Shown here: positions 46,548 through 56,397 of the stretch, in pieces | Position numbering within the stretch: the stretch's first letter is position 1 | Layout: every line of letters begins with the position of its first letter | Assembly: GCA_946811695.1 (NCBI GenBank) | Contig: OX328125.1 | Location: forward strand, 110,535,467 to 110,599,466 | Direction of reading: 5' to 3' | From: Gonocerus acuteangulatus | Taxonomy: Eukaryota; Arthropoda; Insecta; Hemiptera; Coreidae | Length of the DNA: 64,000 nt | The notes under the pieces: generated by a model | The model's input: the letters and a program-made list of their open reading frames with translations, nothing else | The model's database searches: none | Told to the model about the DNA's origin: nothing | Program-made: the position numbers and the translations under genes

Positions 46548-46902
46548 AGCTAATAAAAATAAGAACATCTTTCTCTAGCCAGATTTTTGTTTTTGTTTCC
46601 CCTGTTTATCCTGATTAGACTTGGAAAAACCAAACTTTCACATCTTCAAAACGTAAATTTATCTTAATTCAACAATGAGATTAATTGAAATAATATTATG
46701 TTTGAATGATTTGAAAATAGCTTTTGATTTTTAAAGTCTAATCACGATTTGAATGATACATTTCAAAGAAGTTTTTTATTTATATTTTTAAAATTCAACG
46801 ATTGAATTTTCAATTTCAACACGTAAATTAATAAACAGGGGAAACAAAACACAAAAATCTGGCGAGACAAAGTTGTTCTGAATTTTATTAGCTTTCATTT
46901 TA
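46541..46902. mobile_element. Foldback/MITE-like element with about 65-bp inverted ends
   Basis: The left arm (46541-46611) and right arm (46832-46902) are reverse complements with few changes; both include CCAGATTTTTGT, GTTTCCCCTGTTTAT and AAAGCTAATAAAA. The core is AT-rich without a frame. The superfamily is unknown because the TSD is hidden in T/A runs. Confidence 0.7.
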
Positions 46903-46907
46903 AAAAA

Positions 46908-47455
46908 TCCCGTCACGCAGGAGCTGCATAACTAAGCACTTTCCTCAGAATTGGGTAGTGTCGAGTGCATTCCTGAATAATTTGCTTAAAATAACCTACA
47001 TAGATAAATAAAATAAAAACATAGATTGTTCTGCTCTTTTGCATGGGTTTTGAGCAGCTGTTTCAATTATTAATTTTGTAATTAATTTCCTTCCAGAGTT
47101 GTGTGTATGCGGGGTACTACACTACGTACTAAATACACAAAGCTTCACATATTCATCTATTGATCTTGATGAGTTTCGCGAACCTACGTTTGGCGGAAGA
47201 ATTAAATTCAAGCATAGTACAAAGTAACACCCCCTCCCCTCCCCCCTTCCAATTGACCGATTTAGTTCATTTTCACAACACTTGTTTCTTATTAGATAGC
47301 CAGGACGTATAAAGAGTTTCGTAACAATACAACAGAAATTACGACCGGTATAAGGAAATTAATAATTTCTGTCCGGAGTAAACTCCCCCCCCCCCTCTTA
47401 TATTCAACCGATTTAGTTTATTTTCACAACAAATTTTTCTCTTCAGTTGACCAGA
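46908..47455 (-). mobile_element. Family C, copy 5, right half (minus)
   Basis: Begins GTCACGCAGGAGCTGCATAA CTAAGCAC and continues into C-run repeats (47229, 47387). Its left half is missing; it meets copy 6 head on near 47455. Confidence 0.75.
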
Positions 47456-47745
47456 ACGAATCACTAGGGGGATTGTATCCTGTTCCTGCGTCAGATCAAA
47501 AGACGAAAATATGAAGTATTTTTGAATTTATTAAGTAGTGTAGTACCGTGTATAAATATAACTCTGAAAGCAAGTTAATTACAAAATTAATAATTGAACA
47601 GTTACTCATTGCAAAATTACAAGAGAACTACTCATGTTTCTATATTATTAATATAGGATATTTTAAGCAAATTATTCAGGAATGCAGTCTACACTACCCA
47701 AATTCTGAGGAAAGTGTGGGAAGGGCAGCTCCTGCGTGACGGACG
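47456..47745 (+). mobile_element. Family C, copy 6, right end (plus)
   Basis: From TGTATCCTGTTCCTGCGTCA GATC to CAGCTCCTGCGTGACGGACG. Together with copy 5 it makes an inverted dimer joined inside the element. Confidence 0.75.
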
Positions 47746-47791
47746 TTTTTGAAACACGAAATATCGTTTGTTCCCACTGTGCTACGCACTC

Positions 47792-47936
47792 GTCATCATG
47801 AAGACTACCGAGTCCGTCATCATGAAGACTACAGAGTCCGTCATCATGAAGACTACTGAGTCCGTCATCATGAAGACTACCGAGTCCGTCATCATGAAGA
47901 CTACCGAGTCCGTCATCATGAAGACTACTAACCTCA
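47792..47936. repeat. 24-bp minisatellite, 6 units
   Basis: Unit starts at 47792, 47816, 47840, 47864, 47888 and 47912; the unit GTCATCATGAAGACTACCGA plus GTCC varies at one base. Being a multiple of three, it is open in several frames on both strands, but nothing indicates it is coding. Confidence 0.93.
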
Positions 47937-48022
47937 ACGAAGCGTATCCTACCTTCCAAGAAGCCGCAAACAGGAACTGACACATAGCCTTCATAAATCT
48001 GCATGTAAAGTTTTTTCACTTA

Positions 48023-48244
48023 GCAAAGTCCAATACGAAGACCTACCACAGCAAAGTCCAATACGAAGACCTACCACAGCAAAGTCCAATACGAAGACCT
48101 ACCACAGCAAAGTCCAATACGAAGCCCTACCACAGCAAAGTCCAATACGAAGACCTACCACAGCAAAGTCCAATACGAAGACCTACCACAGCAAACTCCA
48201 ATACGAAGACCTACCACAGCAAAGTCCAATACGAAGACCTACCA
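48023..48244. repeat. 28-bp minisatellite, 8 units, derived from LINE RT
   Basis: Unit starts every 28 bp from 48023 to 48219, with GCAAAGTCCAATACGAAGAC and CTACCACA. The last unit runs in frame into an RT thumb sequence, so the repeat grew from LINE coding sequence; 28 is not a multiple of three, so the array itself is not translatable through. Confidence 0.9.
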
Positions 48245-48361
48245 TTCTCCCATCACCCAATTCTCTGGACTCCAAACGACCAGAGTATACGCTATCTTGG
48301 AGTATATCTAGACACGAGACTATTTTGGCGACATCACATTCACAAAAAAGACAAGAAGCTC
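48219..48361 (+). pseudogene. Jockey-like LINE RT thumb fragment
   Basis: Reads SKVQYEDLPFSHHPILWTPN DQSIRYLGVYLDTRLFWRHH IHKK. I.YLGV.LD.RL.W..HI is the conserved RT thumb entry of Jockey-like LINEs. It is interrupted by family A at 48362. Confidence 0.75.
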
Positions 48362-48407
48362 AAAAAGTCCGACTCGCAGGAACTGCGTCATCTTAGCGCG
48401 GTTCCAG

Positions 48408-48482
48408 TTTTTTTTTTTTTTTTTTTTTTTTGGGAATCGAACCCACCATCTCCCGCTTATGAATCCAAGGCGCTAGCCCTTC
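48408..48482 (-). mobile_element. tRNA-SINE head fragment, type S2, with oligo-A (minus)
   Basis: On minus: GGCTAGCGCCTTGGATTCAT AAGCGGGAG then GGTGGGTTCGATTCCC followed by 24 A's. The CAT-containing loop is the same as at 24702. The SINE body is missing; poly-A follows directly after the B box. Confidence 0.72.
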
Positions 48483-49574
48483 ATATCCCTATTCTCATTT
48501 GAAAAGCATAGAATAGAAACAGATAATATTTTCCTCGGCCTTTGTTGAAAGGGTTTTATGGCTATACCTGGGGTCAGGTCCGCAAGACCCTAGAATCCTC
48601 TTCTACCGATACTTCATTTCATACGTTTCAATGAATTGGAAAATATCAAATATTTTCACACATTCCTGTGTTCTTTTACTATAGTAATAATTCTACAGAT
48701 AAAATCAATTAAAAAATAAAATAAAAAAACCAACAGCATAAAGGCAATTGAAAATATTCAAAAGACGTCATCGAATCTTTTTCTCTTGGCAAGCTATATT
48801 TCTAACAATGAATTGTTTTTCTTATTTTGCCTAATCTGTTTTATTGTAAAATACATTATCCAACTATAAGCAATTAAAAAATAACAAGGAATAAAAACAG
48901 ACAAAAAGAACAGTTCGAATAAGCAAAATCAATTACTTTAATGTTTTAAGCACTTATTTCTCCGATTTACATCGCCTAATCAAAACTTTCATCAGAATCT
49001 TTTTTGTAGAGCATTTAGTAAGCTTTCTAATGGTATTCTTCCGTTTACCAAGATTCTCAACCTTTTTCGAGATATTAAGGAAAATATACAAAGTGACCAA
49101 AACTTTTACCAAAACTGTTACCAAAACTTTTTAAGTCTGTTAATAAAATATTTTATTCTAACCCTTCCTTAACTCCAAACGTAACCAAAATTTCAACATA
49201 TTAGTTTTGATGAAAGTAGAACATGCAGAAAATGTTTCAACTGAATCCCATGATTCTAAGTACCCAAACTAAAAACGGTATTCAAAAAATATTTTTCCAA
49301 TTTTCTCGAAAACGGTTAAAGCTATCGCCTTGAAAATGGTTTCATTCGTTTTCCTAGCCCAGGAATCATATAAAACGAGTACTTAGAAGCTTATGAACTC
49401 AAAAACGTAAGCGTTACGATTTTTTTTTGCGCGAATTTCGCCCCAAACGCCATCTTCCAGTAGGCGGATTTTGCTGGTTAACGAACTTGACCTTTCAAAT
49501 TGGACGAAGGATTTTTGTACCAAATTTCATCAAAATCGGACCATTCGTCTTCTAGCTAGAGAGCGAACAGACAA

Positions 49575-49576
<2 letters not shown>

Positions 49577-49605
<29 letters not shown>

Positions 49606-49606
49606 T

Positions 49607-49647
<41 letters not shown>
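49577..49647. repeat. (TA)n microsatellite inside family A copy 7
   Basis: TA tract with a few AAA and CA interruptions. Confidence 0.93.
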
Positions 49648-49650
<3 letters not shown>

Positions 49651-49785
49651 TTGAACCACCGTTATTTTCGGGCTCTAGGGGTTCTGAAACGCGAAATTTT
49701 CTAGTCGGCACTTCCGGATTGTTTCATTGTATCAACCCTATAAGCGGGGTTCCTCCCTATGGGGGAGGGAGGAACCGCGCTAAAA

Positions 49786-50344
49786 CAACCGTTACAAATT
49801 TATAAGTTAATTAATATAAAAACTCCCTTACGTTAATGGCTAAAAAGCTGACACGCCCTAAAAACTCCCTTAAAAAACTCCTGTGGCTCACTCCTATACA
49901 AATCGACAATACTACCCATTATTTTCTATATGCTAAATGAAGAAAATAATGAGGAATGCAACGCACTTCACTGCTAAAGATTTGGAGTAATGATAACTAT
50001 TAAACGTGCTTCCTAAAATTTCAAAACCTAACCTTTTGGTTCTAACAAAACTATAAAACATTGACAAGAAACGAGCAACCGTTCATAACAATGTGAATTG
50101 GTCCATTAACTAATGTCGAATGTACAAATATAATCACGTGTGGAAAGTGAGCATTACGACATGTAATTGCGACAAACCATTAAACTTATCGCTTACTGCA
50201 AATGAACCGACACTTTCAAAACACAATCTCTCAATGAATCGCTTATAAACACAGTCATCCTTGCTGAATACGCAGGCGCAACACATTACAAACTCTCAGT
50301 GGGGCGGGGTAGTTATCTTCTTGAGTTGTAGTAATATACATCCA

Positions 50345-50346
<2 letters not shown>
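49786..50346. other. Region without recognised gene
   Basis: AT-rich; no family features. Confidence 0.4.

Positions 50347-50402
<56 letters not shown>
50347..50402. repeat. (TA)n microsatellite
   Basis: Pure TA. Confidence 0.95.
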
Positions 50403-50405
<3 letters not shown>

Positions 50406-50531
50406 CTCTCTGTAGTAACCTTGCAAAAAGGGCAACACGTTTCCAATACAACCCTCAAAGTATGACGCATTATGTACAGTTTCCTTAAATTGTTTTCATG
50501 CGTTTATAAATTTTTCTTTTTCTAATGGGAA

Positions 50532-50535
<4 letters not shown>

Positions 50536-50581
<46 letters not shown>
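50536..50581. repeat. (TA)n microsatellite
   Basis: Pure TA. Confidence 0.95.
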
Positions 50582-50583
<2 letters not shown>

Positions 50584-50584
50584 T

Positions 50585-51396
50585 GTTTTCCACGTTGGAG
50601 TAACCCTCCAGCGTGGGAGTTTATTTATCTACGTATGCCATATATATGTGGAAGATAAATTCCTTCCCTGGATTTCAAACTCAGTTTTCAAAATTATTAA
50701 GACAGTAGTAAACATAAGACAGCAAACCTCTTTCTAAATATTAATAGAACCATAAAAAATTTAACAATATCTAATTAATATATTTAACGTAGATAAACCG
50801 CCCTAAAAATATGTGTGAATTTACTACTCTTTAAAAATGCTCGTAAAAAAAATAAATTCGTTTAGAGCCTTCTACTCAAATTCAGAAACATAAATATGCT
50901 TTAGGTCCATCCGACAAACCTATGTAATGTACTGTATAACATAGTCTTCTTTTTCTCATATGGCCAACGCGCAAGCGCGAACGACAGCGGACACCATTTG
51001 TGACTTTTTTTGTAGCGCTAAAAAAACAATCCTGTAACAGGACACAAGGCCATGTATTATGCATTATGTATAAATGAAATGTATAGTAATACATTTTATG
51101 TTTTTTTTCTCTCCATTTAACGGTCATGACCATGTGAAATCACTATTCTTGTAATATCTGTTCCTAACTAGAACGGATCTGAATATGATCTCCATCCCCG
51201 ATCCGGCAAGGATATTGCCCTGATCTTCAGCTGATAGGAAGAACAATACTGCATTCAGCTAGCTACAGCTTCGGGGCGCTTTCCAATTAGCTTTCACCAA
51301 CAACAGGGGAGGGTGGTGCATAATCGTTCATGGTTTGGTGCAAAAACAGTTATCGCTTAGCAATTAGCAATTTCCAAACAAATGCAATCCTTGCTC

Positions 51397-51403
<7 letters not shown>
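50585..51403. other. Region without recognised gene
   Basis: A small hairpin CACGTTGGAG/CTCCAGCGTG lies at 50591-50617. No gene found. Confidence 0.4.
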
Positions 51404-51427
<24 letters not shown>

Positions 51428-51428
51428 T
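51404..51428. repeat. Short (TA)n microsatellite
   Basis: About 25 bp of TA. Confidence 0.9.
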
Positions 51429-51695
51429 TATACATATGTATTCATATAATAAAATTCTGACGGAACGCCTGTTAGTCTGCTGTCTGTCAGACACTCTGTA
51501 CATACTAGGGTTCAACAAACCCTAAGGGGTCAGCTTAGTGGCTCTGTCACGTTTTAGCAATCCTAGCAGCCTGTATGCTTTATCCCCGATGGCTATACCT
51601 CTAATATCGTGTATAGAGAAGCATTACTGTAAAGTAGGTTATTTTAAAATACACATGCGACAGTGTTTATAATACAAAATAAACTAAAACATATA

Positions 51696-51741
51696 TCCAA
51701 AAATGCTGCCCTAAGTAGTGACTTAGGGCAGCATTTTTGGA
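51696..51741. repeat. Near-perfect 46-bp hairpin
   Basis: CCAAAAATGCTGCCCTAAGT and, after a short loop around AGTGA, its complement ACTTAGGGCAGCATTTTTGG. A stem of about 21 bp with a minimal loop would extrude or form a strong RNA hairpin. It is followed by a (TA)n tract 10 bases later. Identity unknown. Confidence 0.88.
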
Positions 51742-51749
51742 TAGTGATC

Positions 51750-51751
<2 letters not shown>

Positions 51752-51833
<82 letters not shown>
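51752..51833. repeat. (TA)n microsatellite
   Basis: TA tract ending in (TG)n. Confidence 0.95.
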
Positions 51834-51859
51834 GCGTGTGTGTGTGCGTGTGTCTAAGA

Positions 51860-52325
51860 AGAGGCAAGAGAAATCCCTTCCCAGTACAAAATAAGCGGTA
51901 ATACTCCCTTGCAACTTTTTTTTACCATTGTCTGTTTTAGGGGCTTAAATGCTTCTATAACTAATCAAAAGTTATATCCAAGACTGTTCATGTGTCGGGA
52001 CAGTTGTTAATACTCCCAAAAATTCGATTTTCCACCTAAAGCCCAGATACATTTCAAAATTTAAAACTATATTTTTTATTTTAATTACAAGAAATTATGA
52101 AAAAAAAAATTTAAAAGCTGTTTTCTCAAAACCAACTTCAATTTCCACCCAATCAACTTCAAATTTTAACTGCAGATTTCCAATGATATTAGCTTGATAT
52201 TATTAGGGATTTTTGCATTCATTGAATTATTACGAGTTTATAACCCATTTTCGACGGACTTTTTTTTTTATAGAAAATGATGAATTGTTCACAATTTTCA
52301 GAAACATTTTTAATACAAATTTTAA
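51860..52325. other. AT-rich region, no recognised gene
   Basis: No feature recognised. Confidence 0.4.
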
Positions 52326-53000
52326 TCTATATATATAAAAATCACGTGTCTGTATATTTTTCTGTCTGTTTGTTTGTTCCTTATACAAATCCACACCGTT
52401 TGACCGATTTTTACCAAACTTGGAATAATGGTAGTTCTTGATGCGAGAAATCTCCTAGGGTAGGTCAAAAAAATCTACCAGCTGTCTGTCTGTATGCTTG
52501 TCCCATATACAAATCCACACCGTTCGTCCGATTTTGACTAAACTCGGTACACAGATAGATCCTAATCTGGAGAGTGTCGTAGGCTATGTTATAAATCTCT
52601 ACCAGCTATATGTCTGTATGTTTGTTTCCTATAAAAATCCACACCGTTCGACCGATTTTGACTTAAGTTGGAACACAGGTAGATCTTAATACGGAAATTG
52701 CCATAGGCTAGGTCAAAACGGCCATAGGCTACCATCTGTCGGTCTGTATGTTTGTTCTTTATACAAATCCACACCGTTAGACCTATTTTTACCAACCTTG
52801 GCATACATGTATGTATTGATACGGGGGGTGTTATAGGTTAGGTCAAAGTCGTCTAGGTCTCACAGTTGGGAGGTCACCGGTTCGAAACAGTTACAGATTC
52901 GTGTTATTAGATTTTAATAATACTTATTTGGTTTCTAATTTATTTAGGATTTTCTATATGCAGAAACTAGGTGTAGCATGGCACGCCGGGTAACAGCTAG
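52326..53000 (+). mobile_element. Helitron-like element, family I, longer copy (plus)
   Basis: After A, it starts TCTATATATATAAAAATCAC and ends GGTGTAGCATGGCACGCCGG GTAACAGCTAG before T. The 3' stem GGTGT/ACGCC has one G-U pair. It has four diverged units of about 120 bp (around 52385, 52510, 52630 and 52760), each with ACAAATCCACACCGTT and TAGGTCAAA, against two in the copy at 37082: unit number varies between copies. Confidence 0.82.
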
Positions 53001-53119
53001 TATTTCATAAAAATCTTACGTACTTGACTAGATTTAATCTTCTTATTTCAAAATAATTTTTGTTAACTATAAGTTTGTAATATGTAATTAGAAGATTATA
53101 TATTATATTCCATATATTA

Positions 53120-53464
53120 GGGGGCGAGGTTAGCTCAGTGGTAGAGCACTGGACTAATAAGTTGGAGGACCTCAGTTCAAATCCCGACCAAGCACTAAAG
53201 ATTTTTTCTTCTAGTGTCTTCGCTCATGGGTTGAATTCGGCCTCCCTGACCACCCCTAGGCCAACCCAGCCTTTAATTAATTTAATAATGGGTACCTTGG
53301 GTGCTAATGACTATAGCAGTCGAAGCGGCCAAGGGGAAAATGAGGCGCCCGGGGCATAGTACTGACCACACTATCTCCCTTGTGTGCCGTATGGTCATGA
53401 ATCAGATACCTATATAGTATCTGCCCCTCTGGGCCCTCGTAGCCTGTTACGGAACTGATTTCTG
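53120..53464 (+). mobile_element. tRNA-derived SINE, type S1, full length with 13-bp TSD
   Basis: Head GGCGAGGTTAGCTCAGTGGT AGAGCACTGGAC (A box) and CAGTTCAAATCCCGACC (B box); body as at 26485; 3' end GCCTGTTACGGAACTGATTTCTG without poly-A. ATTCCATATATTA stands at 53107-53119 and 53465-53477, a perfect TSD that fixes both ends. Confidence 0.92.
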
Positions 53465-53489
53465 ATTCCATATATTAAAGAATCCGATA

Positions 53490-53491
<2 letters not shown>

Positions 53492-53547
<56 letters not shown>
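53492..53547. repeat. (TA)n microsatellite
   Basis: Pure TA. Confidence 0.95.
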
Positions 53548-53549
<2 letters not shown>

Positions 53550-53552
<3 letters not shown>

Positions 53553-54085
53553 ATTCACAATGTTAACCTGTGCCAATCAAAACCATATTATAGGAATTCA
53601 CGTCTGATATTTATGTCTGTTTGACATACACTTACTGCACTAAACCATAGTAATTAGTACCAATTAAAAATATTACCCTTATCAAACATTTAGATAACGC
53701 ACATTCTTGAAGCTGGTTGATCTGTCAAGGATGCGCAATAGACATGAAAAATGTTGAAGTCGCGAGTTATACCATACCTATCCAAGGCAAAATTCAAGGG
53801 CTTAATGTCGAAGGTGACTAACCCATAATTAGAATAAACTGAGAAAATTGGAGTTAAAGTTATGCAGAATCTAAAAAAAAAAATTATTTTTGGTGACAGA
53901 AATTATTTTAATAGGTCCAAAAAAATCTATTCTAGCACCAACACTAATTTTGTTTTTAAGATTCTTCTTTAATATAACTCCAATTTTCTCACTTGGTTCT
54001 AATTGTGCGTTAGGCACCTTTGGCACTGAGCACTTCAATTATGAAACTGAAACTAAAATTAAGCATTAAAACTTAAACAGAAATA
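53550..54085. other. Region without recognised gene
   Basis: AAAATTGGAGTTAAAGTTAT near 53836 and its diverged complement near 53967 may be arms of an old inverted repeat. Confidence 0.4.
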
Positions 54086-54089
54086 TGCG

Positions 54090-54498
54090 TCAATGCCGCC
54101 ACATGGGTGGTTGTCCCGGGCCCGGCCCCCACGGCGCTAAGTGGAAAAAATGTATAGGTTATGAGCTTGTAAAAAGAATGGGGTTTAGAAATATAGACGG
54201 GCGTATATTTATTGGAATGGGATCTATATTTTTTTTAATGTACATAAACGACAAACCAAGTGCAGTCCCAGAATATTATATTTCATTAGGAGTCGTAATA
54301 AAACTACAAATACCGAAAGTGACCTTTACTGCACCGATTGTTGGCTTTTATTCTCATTTCACTCAAAAGTCAACAATTTTAAAATGTCCAAAGTCCTATA
54401 CCAAAGTACTAGAATTTTCAGCCTGTCTCTGAGAATAGGGGCCCGGCTCTGAGAAGTGGGGCCCGTGATCTGGTCCCCGGGCCAGATGTGGCGGCCCT
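54090..54498. mobile_element. Possible small DNA transposon with GC-rich ends
   Basis: GCCGCCACAT at 54094 and ATGTGGCGGC at 54486 face each other, and both ends continue in GGGCCC/CCCGGG-rich sequence unlike the AT-rich surroundings. Some hAT elements have GC-rich ends, but no TSD is visible. The 115-codon frame inside has no known domain. Confidence 0.35.
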
Positions 54499-54507
54499 TC
54501 TTTAATG

Positions 54508-54767
54508 GACATATCACACTATTATTTCTAAAGTGACAGAACGCAAAAATCGGTGTTTTTTGGTTCTGACTATGAAAAACATGGTAAATGTCTCTTTAAC
54601 AATCATCAAACTGTATGTACCTAGGTTCAGACCTCGTACACCAGAGGGCACTTGTGCCACTCTTCCTGTATCAATGCTATTCCCCCCACACAGGCAAGAG
54701 TGACACATTTTCAGTTGATTTTTTTTTTTGGTGTTGAGTCACTTTAGAAATAATAGTGCGATATGTC
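54508..54767. mobile_element. 260-bp MITE with 29-bp TIRs
   Basis: GACATATCACACTATTATTT CTAAAGTGA at 54508-54536 is matched inverted at 54739-54767 with one difference. The core, on minus, reads GAGTGGCACAAGTGCCCTCT GGTGTACGAGGT, with its own small palindromes. No TSD is clear. Confidence 0.75.
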
Positions 54768-54769
54768 GG

Positions 54770-54905
54770 GAATTCAGGTTGATACTTTATCACTGCTCAA
54801 AAATAAGCTGAGATCCTACATGAAATTGATAAGAAAATAGCTTTAGAGATCTCGTTTCAAAAGAAGGAATACATAACCAAAAAAAAAAAAATACTATTTT
54901 ATTTT

Positions 54906-54936
<31 letters not shown>

Positions 54937-55390
54937 CTATTTGCTATACAGGATTTCTCCTTAGCAAAGGCGTTGGCTTACATATTTATTTAGTTAGTCC
55001 TGTTGTTAGTCATTTTAAATTTTAACTTTTATAACTGTTTAACTGTTATAACATATATTTGTACTATATTACTAATATGAGCAAACTATAATGAGCAAAT
55101 GAGTTGCAAAATAACAATATCTGTATATGAGAAATAAATAATATAACTAATATTACATAAACAAAATCCTTCCGCTTATGATTAAAATAAATATAGTCAT
55201 AATATTATAACATAAGTCAAATTTAAATTAACTGAAAAGTGAACTATTAAAAGAACAAAAAAAACCAAAAAAATAAATAAATAAAAAAGCAAAGAAAAAA
55301 AAACAAAACAAAAAAAAAGATAAAAAATAATTAACTTTTATTCATTTAAAATAAATGATCGGCTGTAGAATTTCCTTAATATATCTAGAT
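54770..55390. other. AT-rich region, no recognised gene
   Basis: Includes (TTA)n at 54912-54935 and A-rich stretches at 55255-55325. Confidence 0.5.
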
Positions 55391-55394
55391 ATTC

Positions 55395-55514
55395 CTATGA
55401 GTTTATATTTATTGTTGCTATGAGTTTATATTTATTATTGCTATGAGTTTATATTTATTATTGCTATGAGTTTATATTTATTATTGCTATGAGTTTATAT
55501 TTATTATTGCTATT
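55395..55514. repeat. 23-bp minisatellite, 5 units
   Basis: Five copies of CTATGAGTTTATATTTATTA plus TTG. Confidence 0.92.
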
Positions 55515-55519
55515 GAGTG

Positions 55520-56397
55520 CGTTGAGGAAATTAATTTCTGTATCATTATTTATTTATTCCATACAAGGTTTCCCCATTGCAAGGATTAGTTCTTATATAA
55601 TGTTTTTATTCCTACGTTAGTATGAAATTCATGTACATACACAGACCCATATACAAAATTATACATACAGATATTTTCTATTTACATAAGTCACTGGTTT
55701 GAATATAATACAGTGAGAAATAATAAAATTTAACCTTTTTAAAAAGAACAACCTTTTTCTGAGCAAAACATGTATACGCGTTTACTAACTATATCGTCCC
55801 TACATCGGATATCCAAATCGGAGCAAACTATGGAACGCACATATTCTATCCATTGAAGAAGTAATATATTGAAAAATGGTCTTATTCGATACTTTATTTA
55901 AGACATTAAAGGCTATTCTAAAGGGGTTAGAGTTGTGACAATTTGCAACAAGCCGCATCGTCCACAATCCAAGAGCAAAGTCTAGAATCTGAAAAACCAC
56001 ATTTTTCATATTCGATAGTTTGACATGGTAGGGAGGATATAATAAAAAATCATTACAACGATGTAATAAGTATCAATATGATGCCTAATTAGTGAAAACA
56101 TTCAAAAAACGGATTACTTGTTGTATGATTTTTTGTTTTTTTTTTTTATAATATTACAATTATTATTTGGGAGGGGGGGGGGGGGGGTTATCCTGTGTGT
56201 CCTGATAATTTTAATTAAAACTTCTGGTTTCATTAGTGCGGAACTAATAACAAAATACGGAAAAATTAACCGGTTTCATTAAGTAGCTTTTATACAAAAA
56301 AAATATCCTAAATAAGTCAGACTGTCAAAAGAGATGGTTTAGGTTAAAGCAAGATATTTCTAACAAGAAACGAATACCTAAACAAGAAACACTAAAC
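55520..56397. other. Region with one unrecognised 69-codon frame
   Basis: A minus-strand frame at 55800-56009 (containing ILDFALGLWTMRLVANCHNS NPF) has a non-simple composition and might be an exon or transposon fragment, but I do not recognise it. A G-run lies at 56171-56187. Confidence 0.35.

Larger units (their letters stand above)
48362..49785 (+). mobile_element. Family A dispersed element, copy 7, full length with nested SINE piece
   Basis: Left terminus AAAAAGTCCGACTCGCAGGA ACTGCG at 48362; right hairpin CCTCCCTATGGGGGAGGGAG G then AACCGCGCTAAAA ending at about 49785. Interior: ACTCAAAAACGTAAGCGTTA CG, GCGCGAATTTCGCCCC, GAGCGAACAGACAAATA, then (TA)n and TTGAACCACCGTTATTTTCG GG. It is inserted into a LINE RT fragment. 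Best single reference copy for the family. Confidence 0.82.

Noticed and set aside
47672..48019. 115-codon minus frame with SLHDDGLG repeats
   Set aside because: Translation of the 24-bp minisatellite plus a family C end; no support for coding.
54085..54432. 115-codon frame as a gene
   Set aside because: Composition changes from GC-rich start to AT-rich body and no domain is recognised; more likely chance within a small transposon.
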